From positions 1-39,249 of the forward strand of contig JAAVZI010000031.1 in NCBI GenBank assembly GCA_022791575.1: DNA of 39,249 nt. The letters run 5' to 3'. A program made the position numbers and the translations under genes. Source of the stretch: Lachnospiraceae bacterium. Lineage in GTDB: Bacteria > Bacillota > Clostridia > Lachnospirales > Lachnospiraceae. The notes below the pieces were generated by a model. The model had not been told where the DNA came from. It searched no databases and worked only from the letters and a program-made list of their open reading frames with translations. Shown piece after piece: positions 17,575 through 24,208 of this stretch. Position 1 is the stretch's first letter; every line of letters starts with the position of its first letter.

Positions 17575-18075
17575 ATGAATTTTCGAATGGCAGTTTTAGA
17601 AGACATAGAGCAAGTCTGTGATTTAGTTCGTCTTTCCATTATACATATGGAGCAACAGCATATTTTCCAATGGGACGAGATTTACCCAGCAAGAGAAGAT
17701 TTTATCAAAGATATCCATAATGGGGAATTATTTGTTGGACAATTGAACGGCAATATTGCTGTCATATATACGATTAATAAACGATGTGAAAAAGAATACC
17801 AAAATGGCCAATGGAACAATCCAAACTGTGAATATCGGATTATTCACCGCCTATGTGTGCACCCGGACTTGCAAAACCAGGGGCTTGCAAAAGCTACCCT
17901 TTTCTATATAGAAGAACAGTTGCGAGCCATGAAAGTTGACGCCATCCGGCTAGACGTATTCAGCAAAAATCCGGCCGCATTAGCCTTATATTCCAACTGC
18001 GGATATAAAAAAACCGGATATGCCGACTGGCGGAAAGGGAGATTTTTCTTGATGGAGAAATCTTTATTCAAATAA
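17575..18075 (+). CDS. GNAT family N-acetyltransferase
   Basis: This 166-residue protein has the GNAT fold. An N-terminal MNFRMAVLEDIEQVCDLV strand-helix start is typical of the family, and the acetyl-CoA binding motif A is at about residues 85-110 (RLCVHPDLQNQGLAKATL, with QNQGLA as the pyrophosphate loop). NPAALALYSNCGYKKTG follows near the C terminus. The substrate cannot be predicted; closest in style are small-molecule or amino-acid acetyltransferases. The start at 17575 is preferred over 17569 because GGAGG lies eight bases before it and only two before the other. A short stretch before the gene (17534-17560, CAGGCACTTGCAAAACTTTA) loosely resembles an arm of the repeat family. Confidence 0.85.
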   Translation: MNFRMAVLEDIEQVCDLVRLSIIHMEQQHIFQWDEIYPAREDFIKDIHNGELFVGQLNGNIAVIYTINKRCEKEYQNGQWNNPNCEYRIIHRLCVHPDLQNQGLAKATLFYIEEQLRAMKVDAIRLDVFSKNPAALALYSNCGYKKTGYADWRKGRFFLMEKSLFK

Positions 18076-18171
18076 TTGCCAAAACACACTTTTATTTTGA
18101 TTTTCGCAATGATGGAAAAATTTTTAACAGACAATGGTTGCACATAATAACAGAAAGGATACTGATTAATT

Positions 18172-18996
18172 ATGAAAATAATTACTTTAATTGAAAATAC
18201 CGCGGGCAGCCACGGCTGTCTGGCCGAACACGGCTTAAGCCTGTATATTGAGACCAGCCGCCATAAATTGCTGGCAGATACAGGCGCTTCCGACGCTTTT
18301 TTGCATAATGCGGCTGTACTTGGAATTGATCTTGGAGCCGTCGATACCGTGATCCTAAGCCATGGGCATTATGACCATGCAGGCGGAATCCTAGCCTTTA
18401 CCCGCCAGAATCCCCACGCCAAAATCTGGATGCAGCGCTGCGCGAAAGAGGCTTATTACCACAAAAATGCTGATATGGAAAAATACATAGGAATTGACCC
18501 GCAGATCGAAACTCTTGCACAATTAAACTGCATAGAAGGAAATTATACAATTGATCAGGAATTATCGCTGTTTTGCGGTGTAAAGAAACGAAGATTATGG
18601 CCGTCTGGAAATCTGGAACTAAAAGTAAAAAGAGGCAGCCGCTTTGAACAGGACGAATTCTTGCATGAACAATATCTGGTACTGGAGGAACATGGGAAAA
18701 AGGTGCTGATATCCGGCTGCGCCCATAATGGTATTCTGAATATTCTGGAGCGATTCCGGGAATTGTACCAGACAGAACCAGATGTTGTCATCAGCGGCTT
18801 TCATATGATGAAAAAAACTGGTTATGAGAAGCACGACCTGGAGGTGATCCGGGAAATTGCGCTGGAACTAAAACAGACCCATACCGTCTATTACAGCGGA
18901 CACTGCACCGGAGAACTTCCCTTTCAGATTTTAAAAGAATATCTGGGAAACCAGCTTCATGCACTGCACAGCGGTAATGAGATTGCGATCGGTTAG
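18172..18996 (+). CDS. MBL-fold metallo-hydrolase
   Basis: This 274-residue protein has the metallo-beta-lactamase signature SHGHYDHAGG, giving metal ligands His64, His66, Asp68 and His69. Further ligand regions are GCAHNGILNI (about residues 182-191) and SGFHMM, with a late SGHCTG histidine. The layout matches the family annotated as 7,8-dihydropterin-6-methyl-4-aminobenzene 5'-phosphate synthase-like in archaea and Firmicutes, whose true role in bacteria is unclear. There is no signal peptide, so it acts in the cytoplasm. AAAGGA precedes the start. It follows the GNAT gene on the same strand after a 96-bp gap, so the two may or may not share a transcript. Confidence 0.9.
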   Translation: MKIITLIENTAGSHGCLAEHGLSLYIETSRHKLLADTGASDAFLHNAAVLGIDLGAVDTVILSHGHYDHAGGILAFTRQNPHAKIWMQRCAKEAYYHKNADMEKYIGIDPQIETLAQLNCIEGNYTIDQELSLFCGVKKRRLWPSGNLELKVKRGSRFEQDEFLHEQYLVLEEHGKKVLISGCAHNGILNILERFRELYQTEPDVVISGFHMMKKTGYEKHDLEVIREIALELKQTHTVYYSGHCTGELPFQILKEYLGNQLHALHSGNEIAIG

Positions 18997-19035
18997 TATC
19001 TGCTAACTCAAAATAGAGTTACCTTACTTACTCGA

Positions 19036-20211
19036 TCATCTGCTTGGTTCGGCCTCCTTAGAAGAATTTTCCTCTTCTATATACACCGGAAATGCCGCCA
19101 CTGCCTCCAGTCCGCATGTTCGGTTCCTCAACTGAACCGTTCCACCCATTTTCTCTGCGATATATTTGACAATATAAAGCCCAAGCCCCGAACCTGGCTC
19201 CTTGCCGCAATTACTTCCGCGGTAAAATTTATCAAAGACAAACGGCATATTTTCATCGGGAATCCCGCTTCCGTAATCGCGCACATGCAAAGACACCACC
19301 TCTTCTTCCTGCGTCAGAAATACGTCAATCTCACTTTGGGCATATTTTCTTGCATTGTTGATCAGGTTCTCTGCCAGCTGGGATAAGCGGTTTGGGTCCA
19401 CGTTAACATATGCCGTAAAATCCGGCTTTTGGAACTGTACATCCTGCTGCTCCCCAGCCAGCTCTTCCATCCGCTGCTGCAGAAAACCACAGAACTCCAG
19501 CGGCTGCAACGTAATCTTTAATTTGTCAAGATCGGAAATAGAATGCAGAAACAGATCATCCGTCAGCCGGGTCACTTCATCACATTTCCTGCGGATCACG
19601 CTTAAATACCGCTCGCGCCTTTCATAAGAGGTGTCAAGGCTGGCGGAAAGCCCTTCGGCATAAGCGCGGATGGAGGCAATGGGCGTGCGGATATCATGAG
19701 AAAGCGTAGCGATCACGGTTTTGTTGTTGTCAACCGCCTCGCGTTCACAATTACGCGCCTTGGTAATCTCGCGGCGCATACTGTCAAACGCCCAGGTAAA
19801 TTCCCCAAAATAATTCGACCGCTCATATTTAAGCGGCAGACAAAAATCCCCTGCGGAAATCTTTACCGCAAATGCTTTCATTTTGTCAAATGGGCGGAGA
19901 ATGGCCGTATATACATATCCGAACACCAGTACGAAGAAGAAAATGCCGACCGCGCACAAAACCGGAATCGCGTAGGCGCCGCTTTGCTGCTTTTCACTAT
20001 GACGCAGATCCTGCTGCAGCTGGGAAATTTTCTCCGCCGCCATCTGGGTCTTACCCTGTTTGTTCAGCTGTCCGATTTCATTTACCGCCACTAAATATTG
20101 TGATTTTTCAGCGTCAGAATTTACCCGTCTGGTGGAAATCATGCAGCCTGCGGACAGAAGCAGCATAGCCAAGGAAAATATCAGCGTGATCAGAATCAGC
20201 CTGCCTTTCAT
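19036..20211 (-). CDS. sensor histidine kinase
   Basis: This 391-residue membrane kinase has two membrane segments (residues 4-24 and about 79-104) flanking a short ~55-residue extracytoplasmic loop, too small for a ligand domain. A HAMP-like linker (about 105-155) follows. The phosphoacceptor His172 is in SHDIRTPIASIRAYAEGL, and the ATPase has an N box (NLINNARKYA), G1 (DYGSGIP), an F box and G2 (GSGLGLYIVK). A short loop suggests sensing within the membrane or through a partner protein, as in intramembrane-sensing kinases. Its ATG overlaps the regulator's stop by 4 bp, so the pair is translationally coupled. No transporter is adjacent, unlike many kinases of this type. Confidence 0.95.
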   Translation of the reverse strand: MKGRLILITLIFSLAMLLLSAGCMISTRRVNSDAEKSQYLVAVNEIGQLNKQGKTQMAAEKISQLQQDLRHSEKQQSGAYAIPVLCAVGIFFFVLVFGYVYTAILRPFDKMKAFAVKISAGDFCLPLKYERSNYFGEFTWAFDSMRREITKARNCEREAVDNNKTVIATLSHDIRTPIASIRAYAEGLSASLDTSYERRERYLSVIRRKCDEVTRLTDDLFLHSISDLDKLKITLQPLEFCGFLQQRMEELAGEQQDVQFQKPDFTAYVNVDPNRLSQLAENLINNARKYAQSEIDVFLTQEEEVVSLHVRDYGSGIPDENMPFVFDKFYRGSNCGKEPGSGLGLYIVKYIAEKMGGTVQLRNRTCGLEAVAAFPVYIEEENSSKEAEPSR

Positions 20212-20915
20212 TCACTCACCTCCAGCATATAGCCTACCTTAAACACAGTTTTGATATATTGCGGTTTCGCCGGGTTTTCCTCCAGTTTTTCGCGCAGCCA
20301 GCGGATATGAACGGTAAGCGTGGACGGTTCGACTGTGGAAAAGGCACCCCAGACTTCGCTTAGCAGTGTTTCTTTGGGAATGGGGGTATTTTTGTGCCTG
20401 CACAGATAGAACAACAGGTCGGTTTCGCGCAGGGACAAGGGAACCGTCTGCTTGTCCCTGGTCACTGTCTGGGAAATCAGGTTGGCGCAGATCCTGCCGA
20501 AACAAACAGACTGCTCCTCCTCGGCTGCTCCATATGCACGGCGCAGCAGCGCATTGACCCTGGACAGAAGTTCTTTCATAGAATAGGGCTTAGGCAGATA
20601 ATCGTCTCCGCCGATATCAAAGCCCGTAATTCGGTCGTCCTCACTGACCCGCGCGCTGGCAAAAATCACCGGAACATTGGAGACTTTTCTAAGCTCTCTG
20701 CATAACTCGAAACCAGTGGTTTCGGGGAGGTTGATATCTAAGAGGATGAGATGCCAGGTTTGTGCGGCCAGCATCTCAAAAGCCTCTTCGGCATTTCTGG
20801 CGCAGGCCGCATAGTAACCGTAGCTCTCTAGCATTTCGCAGATTATAAAGGACAAATCTTCGTCGTCATCAATCATTAGAATGTTTCGTTTCCGATTGCA
20901 ATTAGGCTCCCGCAT
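20208..20915 (-). CDS. OmpR/PhoB-family response regulator
   Basis: This 235-residue regulator has a receiver domain (residues 11-125; acidic DDDED at 16-20, phospho-acceptor Asp60 in LILLDINLP, conserved Lys in YLPKPYS). A C-terminal winged-helix domain follows (about 135-232, ending IKTVFKVGYMLEV). It sits between an unrecognised 136-residue protein (2-bp gap) and its kinase (4-bp overlap). Likely targets have direct repeats with 11-bp spacing; such repeats occur at 8406-8421 before the ABC operon, but the connection is speculative. Confidence 0.95.
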   Translation of the reverse strand: MREPNCNRKRNILMIDDDEDLSFIICEMLESYGYYAACARNAEEAFEMLAAQTWHLILLDINLPETTGFELCRELRKVSNVPVIFASARVSEDDRITGFDIGGDDYLPKPYSMKELLSRVNALLRRAYGAAEEEQSVCFGRICANLISQTVTRDKQTVPLSLRETDLLFYLCRHKNTPIPKETLLSEVWGAFSTVEPSTLTVHIRWLREKLEENPAKPQYIKTVFKVGYMLEVSE

Positions 20916-20917
20916 AG

Positions 20918-21328
20918 TTACTGATTCTCCTGAAACTCTATATACTCCTGTGCTCTTTCCCTGATCTCTGGCTCCAGATCCTCTCTACCAGCAATATCTT
21001 TTAACAGCTCCATATACTCCTGTATATTCTCGCTGCCATTGATAATTCGGTTTAACATCCATACCGTATGGCTGGCCGGACGCCTTTTTAATGACTCCAC
21101 CAGCTTTTCCTCATACCCATGCCCGAAAAACTGTTCTACAAAATGTACCATCGCACCAGGCACACCAAAATCATCCAACGGATGCCGTTCCATTATCTGC
21201 AGAATCGGGGTAACCAGTTCCAGACCTGCCCCCTCCTGTTCGATCTGTATCATTTTCCCATCGAGCTCATATTCCAATTCATCCGTTCCTATAAGTTCCT
21301 CAATTTCCTGTAACAATTGTTCTACCAT
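20918..21328 (-). CDS. unrecognised acidic protein co-transcribed with a two-component system
   Basis: This 136-residue protein starts at 21328 (MVEQLLQEIEELI), where AGGAGG lies eight bases upstream; a further ATG at 21358 has no site. It is acidic, all-helical in appearance and lacks membrane segments. The central part reads HPLDDFGVPGAMVHFVEQFF and HTVWMLNRIING. The compact acidic helical character resembles immunity proteins of polymorphic toxin systems, but I cannot name a family. The stop is only 2 bp from the response regulator start, so it belongs to the operon and may modulate the kinase or respond to the same cue. The position could also be accidental. Confidence 0.7.
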   Translation of the reverse strand: MVEQLLQEIEELIGTDELEYELDGKMIQIEQEGAGLELVTPILQIMERHPLDDFGVPGAMVHFVEQFFGHGYEEKLVESLKRRPASHTVWMLNRIINGSENIQEYMELLKDIAGREDLEPEIRERAQEYIEFQENQ

Positions 21329-21385
21329 GTTTTTCCTCCTATAATTTATATCTTTCATAACCTCAAGCCAGTTGACCCAAACCTT

Positions 21386-21490
21386 TTATTTATAAGTGTT
21401 TTGTGAAATTTTCAAGAATTGATTTTCAAACCCCGCAAGAACTTTCCAATTCAGTGTAATCAGTTTACGGACTTCTGTAAAATGTCTCAT
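21386..21490 (-). pseudogene. 34-codon truncated gene start
   Basis: A strong GGAGG site (ATCGGAGGAACCTATG) introduces MRHFTEVRKLITLNWKVLAG and about 14 further residues before a stop. A first segment of the type (hydrophobic)RKLxxLNWKxLxxFE is how some multi-spanning membrane proteins begin, for example the membrane domain of glycerophosphodiester phosphodiesterases, so this looks like a gene cut off after its first helix. No downstream frame continues it. It could alternatively be a genuine small protein or a leader peptide for the 136-residue gene 57 bp downstream. Confidence 0.4.
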
Positions 21491-21610
21491 AGGTTCCTCC
21501 GATCTCTTTTTCTCCATATCGTATATTAGATACTTGCAAAAATCTAGTTATCCATACTGCGTACATCCATAATCTAATATCCTACATTCTACCATATTCC
21601 ATCTAAAAAA

Positions 21611-21649
21611 TCAGCACCCCAGGCCTAATTTTATACCTGAAAATGCTGA
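21611..21649 (-). terminator. terminator of the HdeD-channel pair
   Basis: TCAGCA (21611-21616) pairs with TGCTGA (21644-21649), with an inner AGG/CCT. On the minus strand the stem is followed by TTTTTTAGAT. It lies about 80 bp after the potassium channel stop, which fits a rho-independent terminator. Confidence 0.65.
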
Positions 21650-21729
21650 TTATTTTTCAAACATTCGTTTTATCCATTCCTGCTTCCACTATATATCAAA
21701 TCGCAGCCGCTAGCCGCCCTGCCGCGCTT

Positions 21730-22155
21730 TCACCGCTTTCCAAACTGCTTCACCCGCCTGGACAATTCCTCCAGCTCCTCTTTGGACAGCTCCGGCAGGC
21801 GCTCCAGCTTCTCTAAAAAAATCGAAATCGTCTCCTTTTCCCGGATTTTCAGGTACTCCATATAATAACTGACCACCACACCCGGAACCATGGCTGTCAT
21901 TAAAATCCCATATACCGCAACCAATACCGTAATCATCCGGCCCAGCCGTGTAACCACGCAGATATCGCCGAATCCAATCGTTGTAGCCGAGACAAAGCAG
22001 TACCACACGCCGTCGCCAAAGGTCTTGATTCCCGGCTCTAACACCGTCAGCACAGCCGCCGCTCCACAGAGAAACAGCAGATAACCCGAAAATATTTTTA
22101 ATGTACCCGTCCGTCTCAGCACCCGGTAACAGCGCTTCCATGCACTTCTGCTCAT
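21730..22155 (-). CDS. two-TM potassium channel protein
   Basis: This 141-residue protein has the layout of a minimal ion channel. A first membrane helix (IFSGYLLFLCGAAAVLTVL) is followed by a pore helix and selectivity filter TTIGFGD, then a second helix (MITVLVAVYGILMTAMVPGV). The charged C-terminal tail is probably helical (FLEKLERLPELSKEELEELS) and may assemble the tetramer. TxGFGD is the potassium-selective signature. The start at 22155 (MSRSAWKRC) is preferred because GGAGGAAG lies 10-12 bases upstream. It lacks an RCK regulatory domain. It follows the HdeD-like gene after 43 bp and shares its terminator. Confidence 0.9.
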   Translation of the reverse strand: MSRSAWKRCYRVLRRTGTLKIFSGYLLFLCGAAAVLTVLEPGIKTFGDGVWYCFVSATTIGFGDICVVTRLGRMITVLVAVYGILMTAMVPGVVVSYYMEYLKIREKETISIFLEKLERLPELSKEELEELSRRVKQFGKR

Positions 22156-22198
22156 ACCGCTCTCTTCCTCCGTCCAAAAACGCCGCAATGACAACTGC

Positions 22199-22711
22199 CT
22201 ATTTCGACTGTATACACTGCGCCAGCACAATCATCTGAATGCCGCTCTCGATAAAATAAATACCCACCAGTATCCCAAAAGTAAATGCCATCAGCAGCGG
22301 ATGTGCTAAGGAATAAATTCCTACCAGCACGCCGAGGACGCCAAGAATCATAGTCCACAGCCAGCCCATGCCAGCTCCGGCTTTCTTCTGCCGAACTGCC
22401 AGAAAGATCGAAACCGCCCCCTGCAGCAGAATCCACGCCGCCATAAGATACGCCAGTACCCCGTCTGTCTTCAGCTTCAGCCCTGGCACAAACAAAATCA
22501 CACCGCCGAGGATCATGCTTAAAATCCCAAACAGAAAATCCACACCGTACTCCTTCTGCACCACCGCCCGGATGATTCCCATAAGTCCATAAGTCACCAG
22601 CAGAATCACCAAGAAATATCCCGCTCCCAAAAATGTCATGACCGGCGTGCAGATACAAGATACGCCGCATAACACCAACAGTACGCCAAATATAATGGTA
22701 AATCGTTTCAT
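22199..22711 (-). CDS. HdeD family (DUF308) membrane protein
   Basis: This 170-residue protein consists of about six membrane helices in three hairpins, with the repeated pattern of DUF308/HdeD: small residues, (F/L)GI(L)SMILGG and GxxxxxxxxxHP near the ends (VGIYSLAHPLLM). HdeD is linked to acid resistance in enterobacteria; the role in Firmicutes is not established. AAAGGAG precedes the start. The potassium channel gene lies 43 bp downstream on the same strand, so the pair may respond to envelope or pH/ion stress. A MITE-like repeat lies about 30 bp upstream of the start codon, in the probable promoter region. Confidence 0.85.
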   Translation of the reverse strand: MKRFTIIFGVLLVLCGVSCICTPVMTFLGAGYFLVILLVTYGLMGIIRAVVQKEYGVDFLFGILSMILGGVILFVPGLKLKTDGVLAYLMAAWILLQGAVSIFLAVRQKKAGAGMGWLWTMILGVLGVLVGIYSLAHPLLMAFTFGILVGIYFIESGIQMIVLAQCIQSK

Positions 22712-22743
22712 CCTTTTACATCTCCTTTTTATTTTTTACTATT

Positions 22744-22860
22744 ATAGGTGATTGCGAAAGTCGTATTCAAGGCGACGAGTTTGAACAACATATACAAAAA
22801 TTCCGCTCAAAGACGTTTTAAATTCGCTGCATTTTTGTATATGTTGCCCAAACTCTGATC
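22744..22860 (+). repeat. MITE-like repeat, copy E (right end lost)
   Basis: The left arm (TAGGTGATTGCGAAAGTCGT) and the internal stem (ATACAAAAATTCCGCTCAAA, later TTTTTGTATATGTTGCCCAA) match the short form represented by copy A. The sequence then departs from the family at about 22860 (CTCTGATCTCACC), so the second terminal arm is missing. It separates the HdeD operon from the LytTR gene. Confidence 0.8.
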
Positions 22861-22973
22861 TCACCGTCACAGAACATTTGTTCTTATTCATTCACACCTT
22901 AACTCCCCTCCTGATTTTTCTCTCTATTTTACCGGAAATACAAAAGCTTAGGGGAATTTGCACCAATTTGCCT

Positions 22974-23002
22974 AGATTTTGCAGCAAATGGGCAAGATTT
23001 TG
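22974..23002 (+). promoter_or_regulatory. 21-bp-period direct repeat upstream of the LytTR regulator
   Basis: AGATTTTG occurs at 22974-22981 and again at 22995-23002, exactly 21 bp apart. LytTR-domain regulators of the AgrA type bind pairs of ~9-bp direct repeats with the same two-turn spacing. A TATACT -10 candidate follows at 23057-23062, with a poor -35 as expected for an activated promoter. This may be an autoregulatory site for the gene at 23104, but the repeat sequence itself does not match the known AgrA consensus. Confidence 0.4.
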
Positions 23003-23103
23003 TCCCCCAAATACCATAAGTTATCCCAGTTTGTAGAAATTTCTGCAGCAATCAGGTATACTTAAATAAGAAATCGAAAAAATCTGCAAAAGAGGTGTTG
23101 TTC

Positions 23104-23847
23104 ATGCTGAAGCTCGCCATCTGCGACGATGATCCGCTGGATCTGAAAAAAACGGTAACTTTAATTCAACAATGGCAGTTCCGGCCGAATCTGCCGGAAA
23201 TCCGCATCCGTTCGTTTCATTCCCCCTATCAGCTGCTGGACTGTACAGCACAGGGGGAGGAGTTTGATATTTTTCTGCTGGATATTCTAATGCCGGAAAT
23301 GACGGGGATTACCCTAGGAGAACAGCTTTTGGACCGCTACTGCGACCCGCTGATTATTTATTTAAGCACAAGCCGGGACTATTATTCTGAGGCTTTCGGC
23401 GTCTATGCATTTAATTACTTGTGCAAACCCATTTCCCAGAACAGCCTCTTTCCGGTTCTGGATAAAATAGCGCGCCGTTATGAAAAGCGGCGGGACCATG
23501 TATTTCTGCTGAAAACATCGGAGGGGCTGCTTCCGATTCCCTTTCATACGATTGTCTATGCCGAACTGCTGGCGCATGTCTGCCATTTTCATCTGTCCGA
23601 CGGCCGGGTGGTGAAAAGCCAGTATCTGCGTCTGGGCTTTCACCAGTTTCTGGCGCCGCTGCTGGAACAGGAAAATTTTATTAAAACGCATACGTCCTTT
23701 GTGGTCAACCTGGCCTTTTCCAGCAGCCTGACAAACAGCACGCTTGCGCTGACCGAGGGCAGCATGGTTCCTGTATCCCGCTCCTTCTGTGCGCAGGTGC
23801 AGCGCGAGTATATGAATTACTGGTTCCGGGACAGGGAATGGTTATAA
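23104..23847 (+). CDS. LytTR-family response regulator
   Basis: This 247-residue regulator has a receiver domain (residues 1-120; CDDDPLD at 7-13, phospho-acceptor Asp60 in IFLLDILMPEMTG, conserved Lys in YLCKPIS). A LytTR DNA-binding domain follows (about 140-240; FIKTHTSFVVNLAF, VPVSRSFCAQVQREY). Proteins of this class (AgrA, ComE, VirR type) usually work with a GHKL sensor kinase encoded next to them and control secreted peptides, bacteriocins or virulence. No full kinase is found here; only a short hydrophobic ORF follows. ATG at 23104 is preceded by AGAGGTG; a GTG at 23095 is possible. A 21-bp-period repeat lies about 100 bp upstream. Confidence 0.92.
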   Translation: MLKLAICDDDPLDLKKTVTLIQQWQFRPNLPEIRIRSFHSPYQLLDCTAQGEEFDIFLLDILMPEMTGITLGEQLLDRYCDPLIIYLSTSRDYYSEAFGVYAFNYLCKPISQNSLFPVLDKIARRYEKRRDHVFLLKTSEGLLPIPFHTIVYAELLAHVCHFHLSDGRVVKSQYLRLGFHQFLAPLLEQENFIKTHTSFVVNLAFSSSLTNSTLALTEGSMVPVSRSFCAQVQREYMNYWFRDREWL

Positions 23848-23906
23848 TCAACCTTCCTATTTAATCCTTTTTGTAAGGACAATCGCCTGGGAGGCGCCAC
23901 TCTGTC

Positions 23907-24071
23907 ATGGGTAATTTCCTAACGACTTGCGCCGTGTATGTTATTCTATCATTATTTTTATCGTTTTATAATCTATTAATCGAAAATTTTGCCACATATT
24001 CTGGTGTAATCTGCGGCATTTTGTTCGTAAAACATCTGCCGTTTTTACCCCCAATCATACTCTTTCCATAA
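23907..24071 (+). CDS. 54-residue hydrophobic protein, possibly a truncated sensor start
   Basis: Starting 59 bp after the LytTR gene, ATG at 23907 (GGGAGG about 12 bases upstream) opens a 54-residue frame. It begins MGNFLTTCAVYVILSLFLSF and continues with a second hydrophobic stretch (SGVICGILFVKHLPFLPPII). Two membrane helices right after a LytTR regulator is where the N terminus of a GHKL kinase would begin, so this may be what remains of the partner. It could also be a real small membrane peptide. The frame ends about 85 bp before a strong bidirectional terminator. The rest of 23848-24157 shows nothing else. Confidence 0.4.
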   Translation: MGNFLTTCAVYVILSLFLSFYNLLIENFATYSGVICGILFVKHLPFLPPIILFP

Positions 24072-24157
24072 ATTGGTCAAAATAAAAGCTTTGTCGATCT
24101 CCCAACCATCCCTTCTGTCACTTTACAATGCTACAATCCCAAAGCAAATACAGCAAA

Positions 24158-24180
24158 GGGGGCTGCCAAAGGCAGCCCCC
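24158..24180 (-). terminator. strong bidirectional terminator
   Basis: GGGGGCTGCC (24158-24167), an AAA loop and GGCAGCCCCC (24171-24180) form a perfect 10-bp GC stem, with TTT following on both strands. It closes the chemotaxis receptor gene on the minus strand and can also stop plus-strand transcripts from the LytTR region. Confidence 0.9.
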
Positions 24181-24208
24181 TTTCATTCAGCCAACACCTA
24201 TCCCCGCA

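Noticed and set aside
19004-19021. TAACTC/GAGTTA hairpin as a terminator between the MBL-fold gene and the convergent kinase gene
   Set aside because: Six AT-rich pairs with no T run on either strand; too weak to call.
21710-22177. Alternative glycine-rich minus-strand frame over the potassium channel
   Set aside because: The other frame has a ribosome binding site, membrane helices and the TTIGFGD filter; this one has the odd composition of a shadow frame.
22152-22198. Overlap of the channel gene with the HdeD stop
   Set aside because: Disappears when the channel start is set at 22155, behind its GGAGGAAG site.
22152-22670. Alternative minus-strand frame over the HdeD-like gene
   Set aside because: Composition rich in G, R and S without a domain; the DUF308 frame has a proper start and membrane topology.
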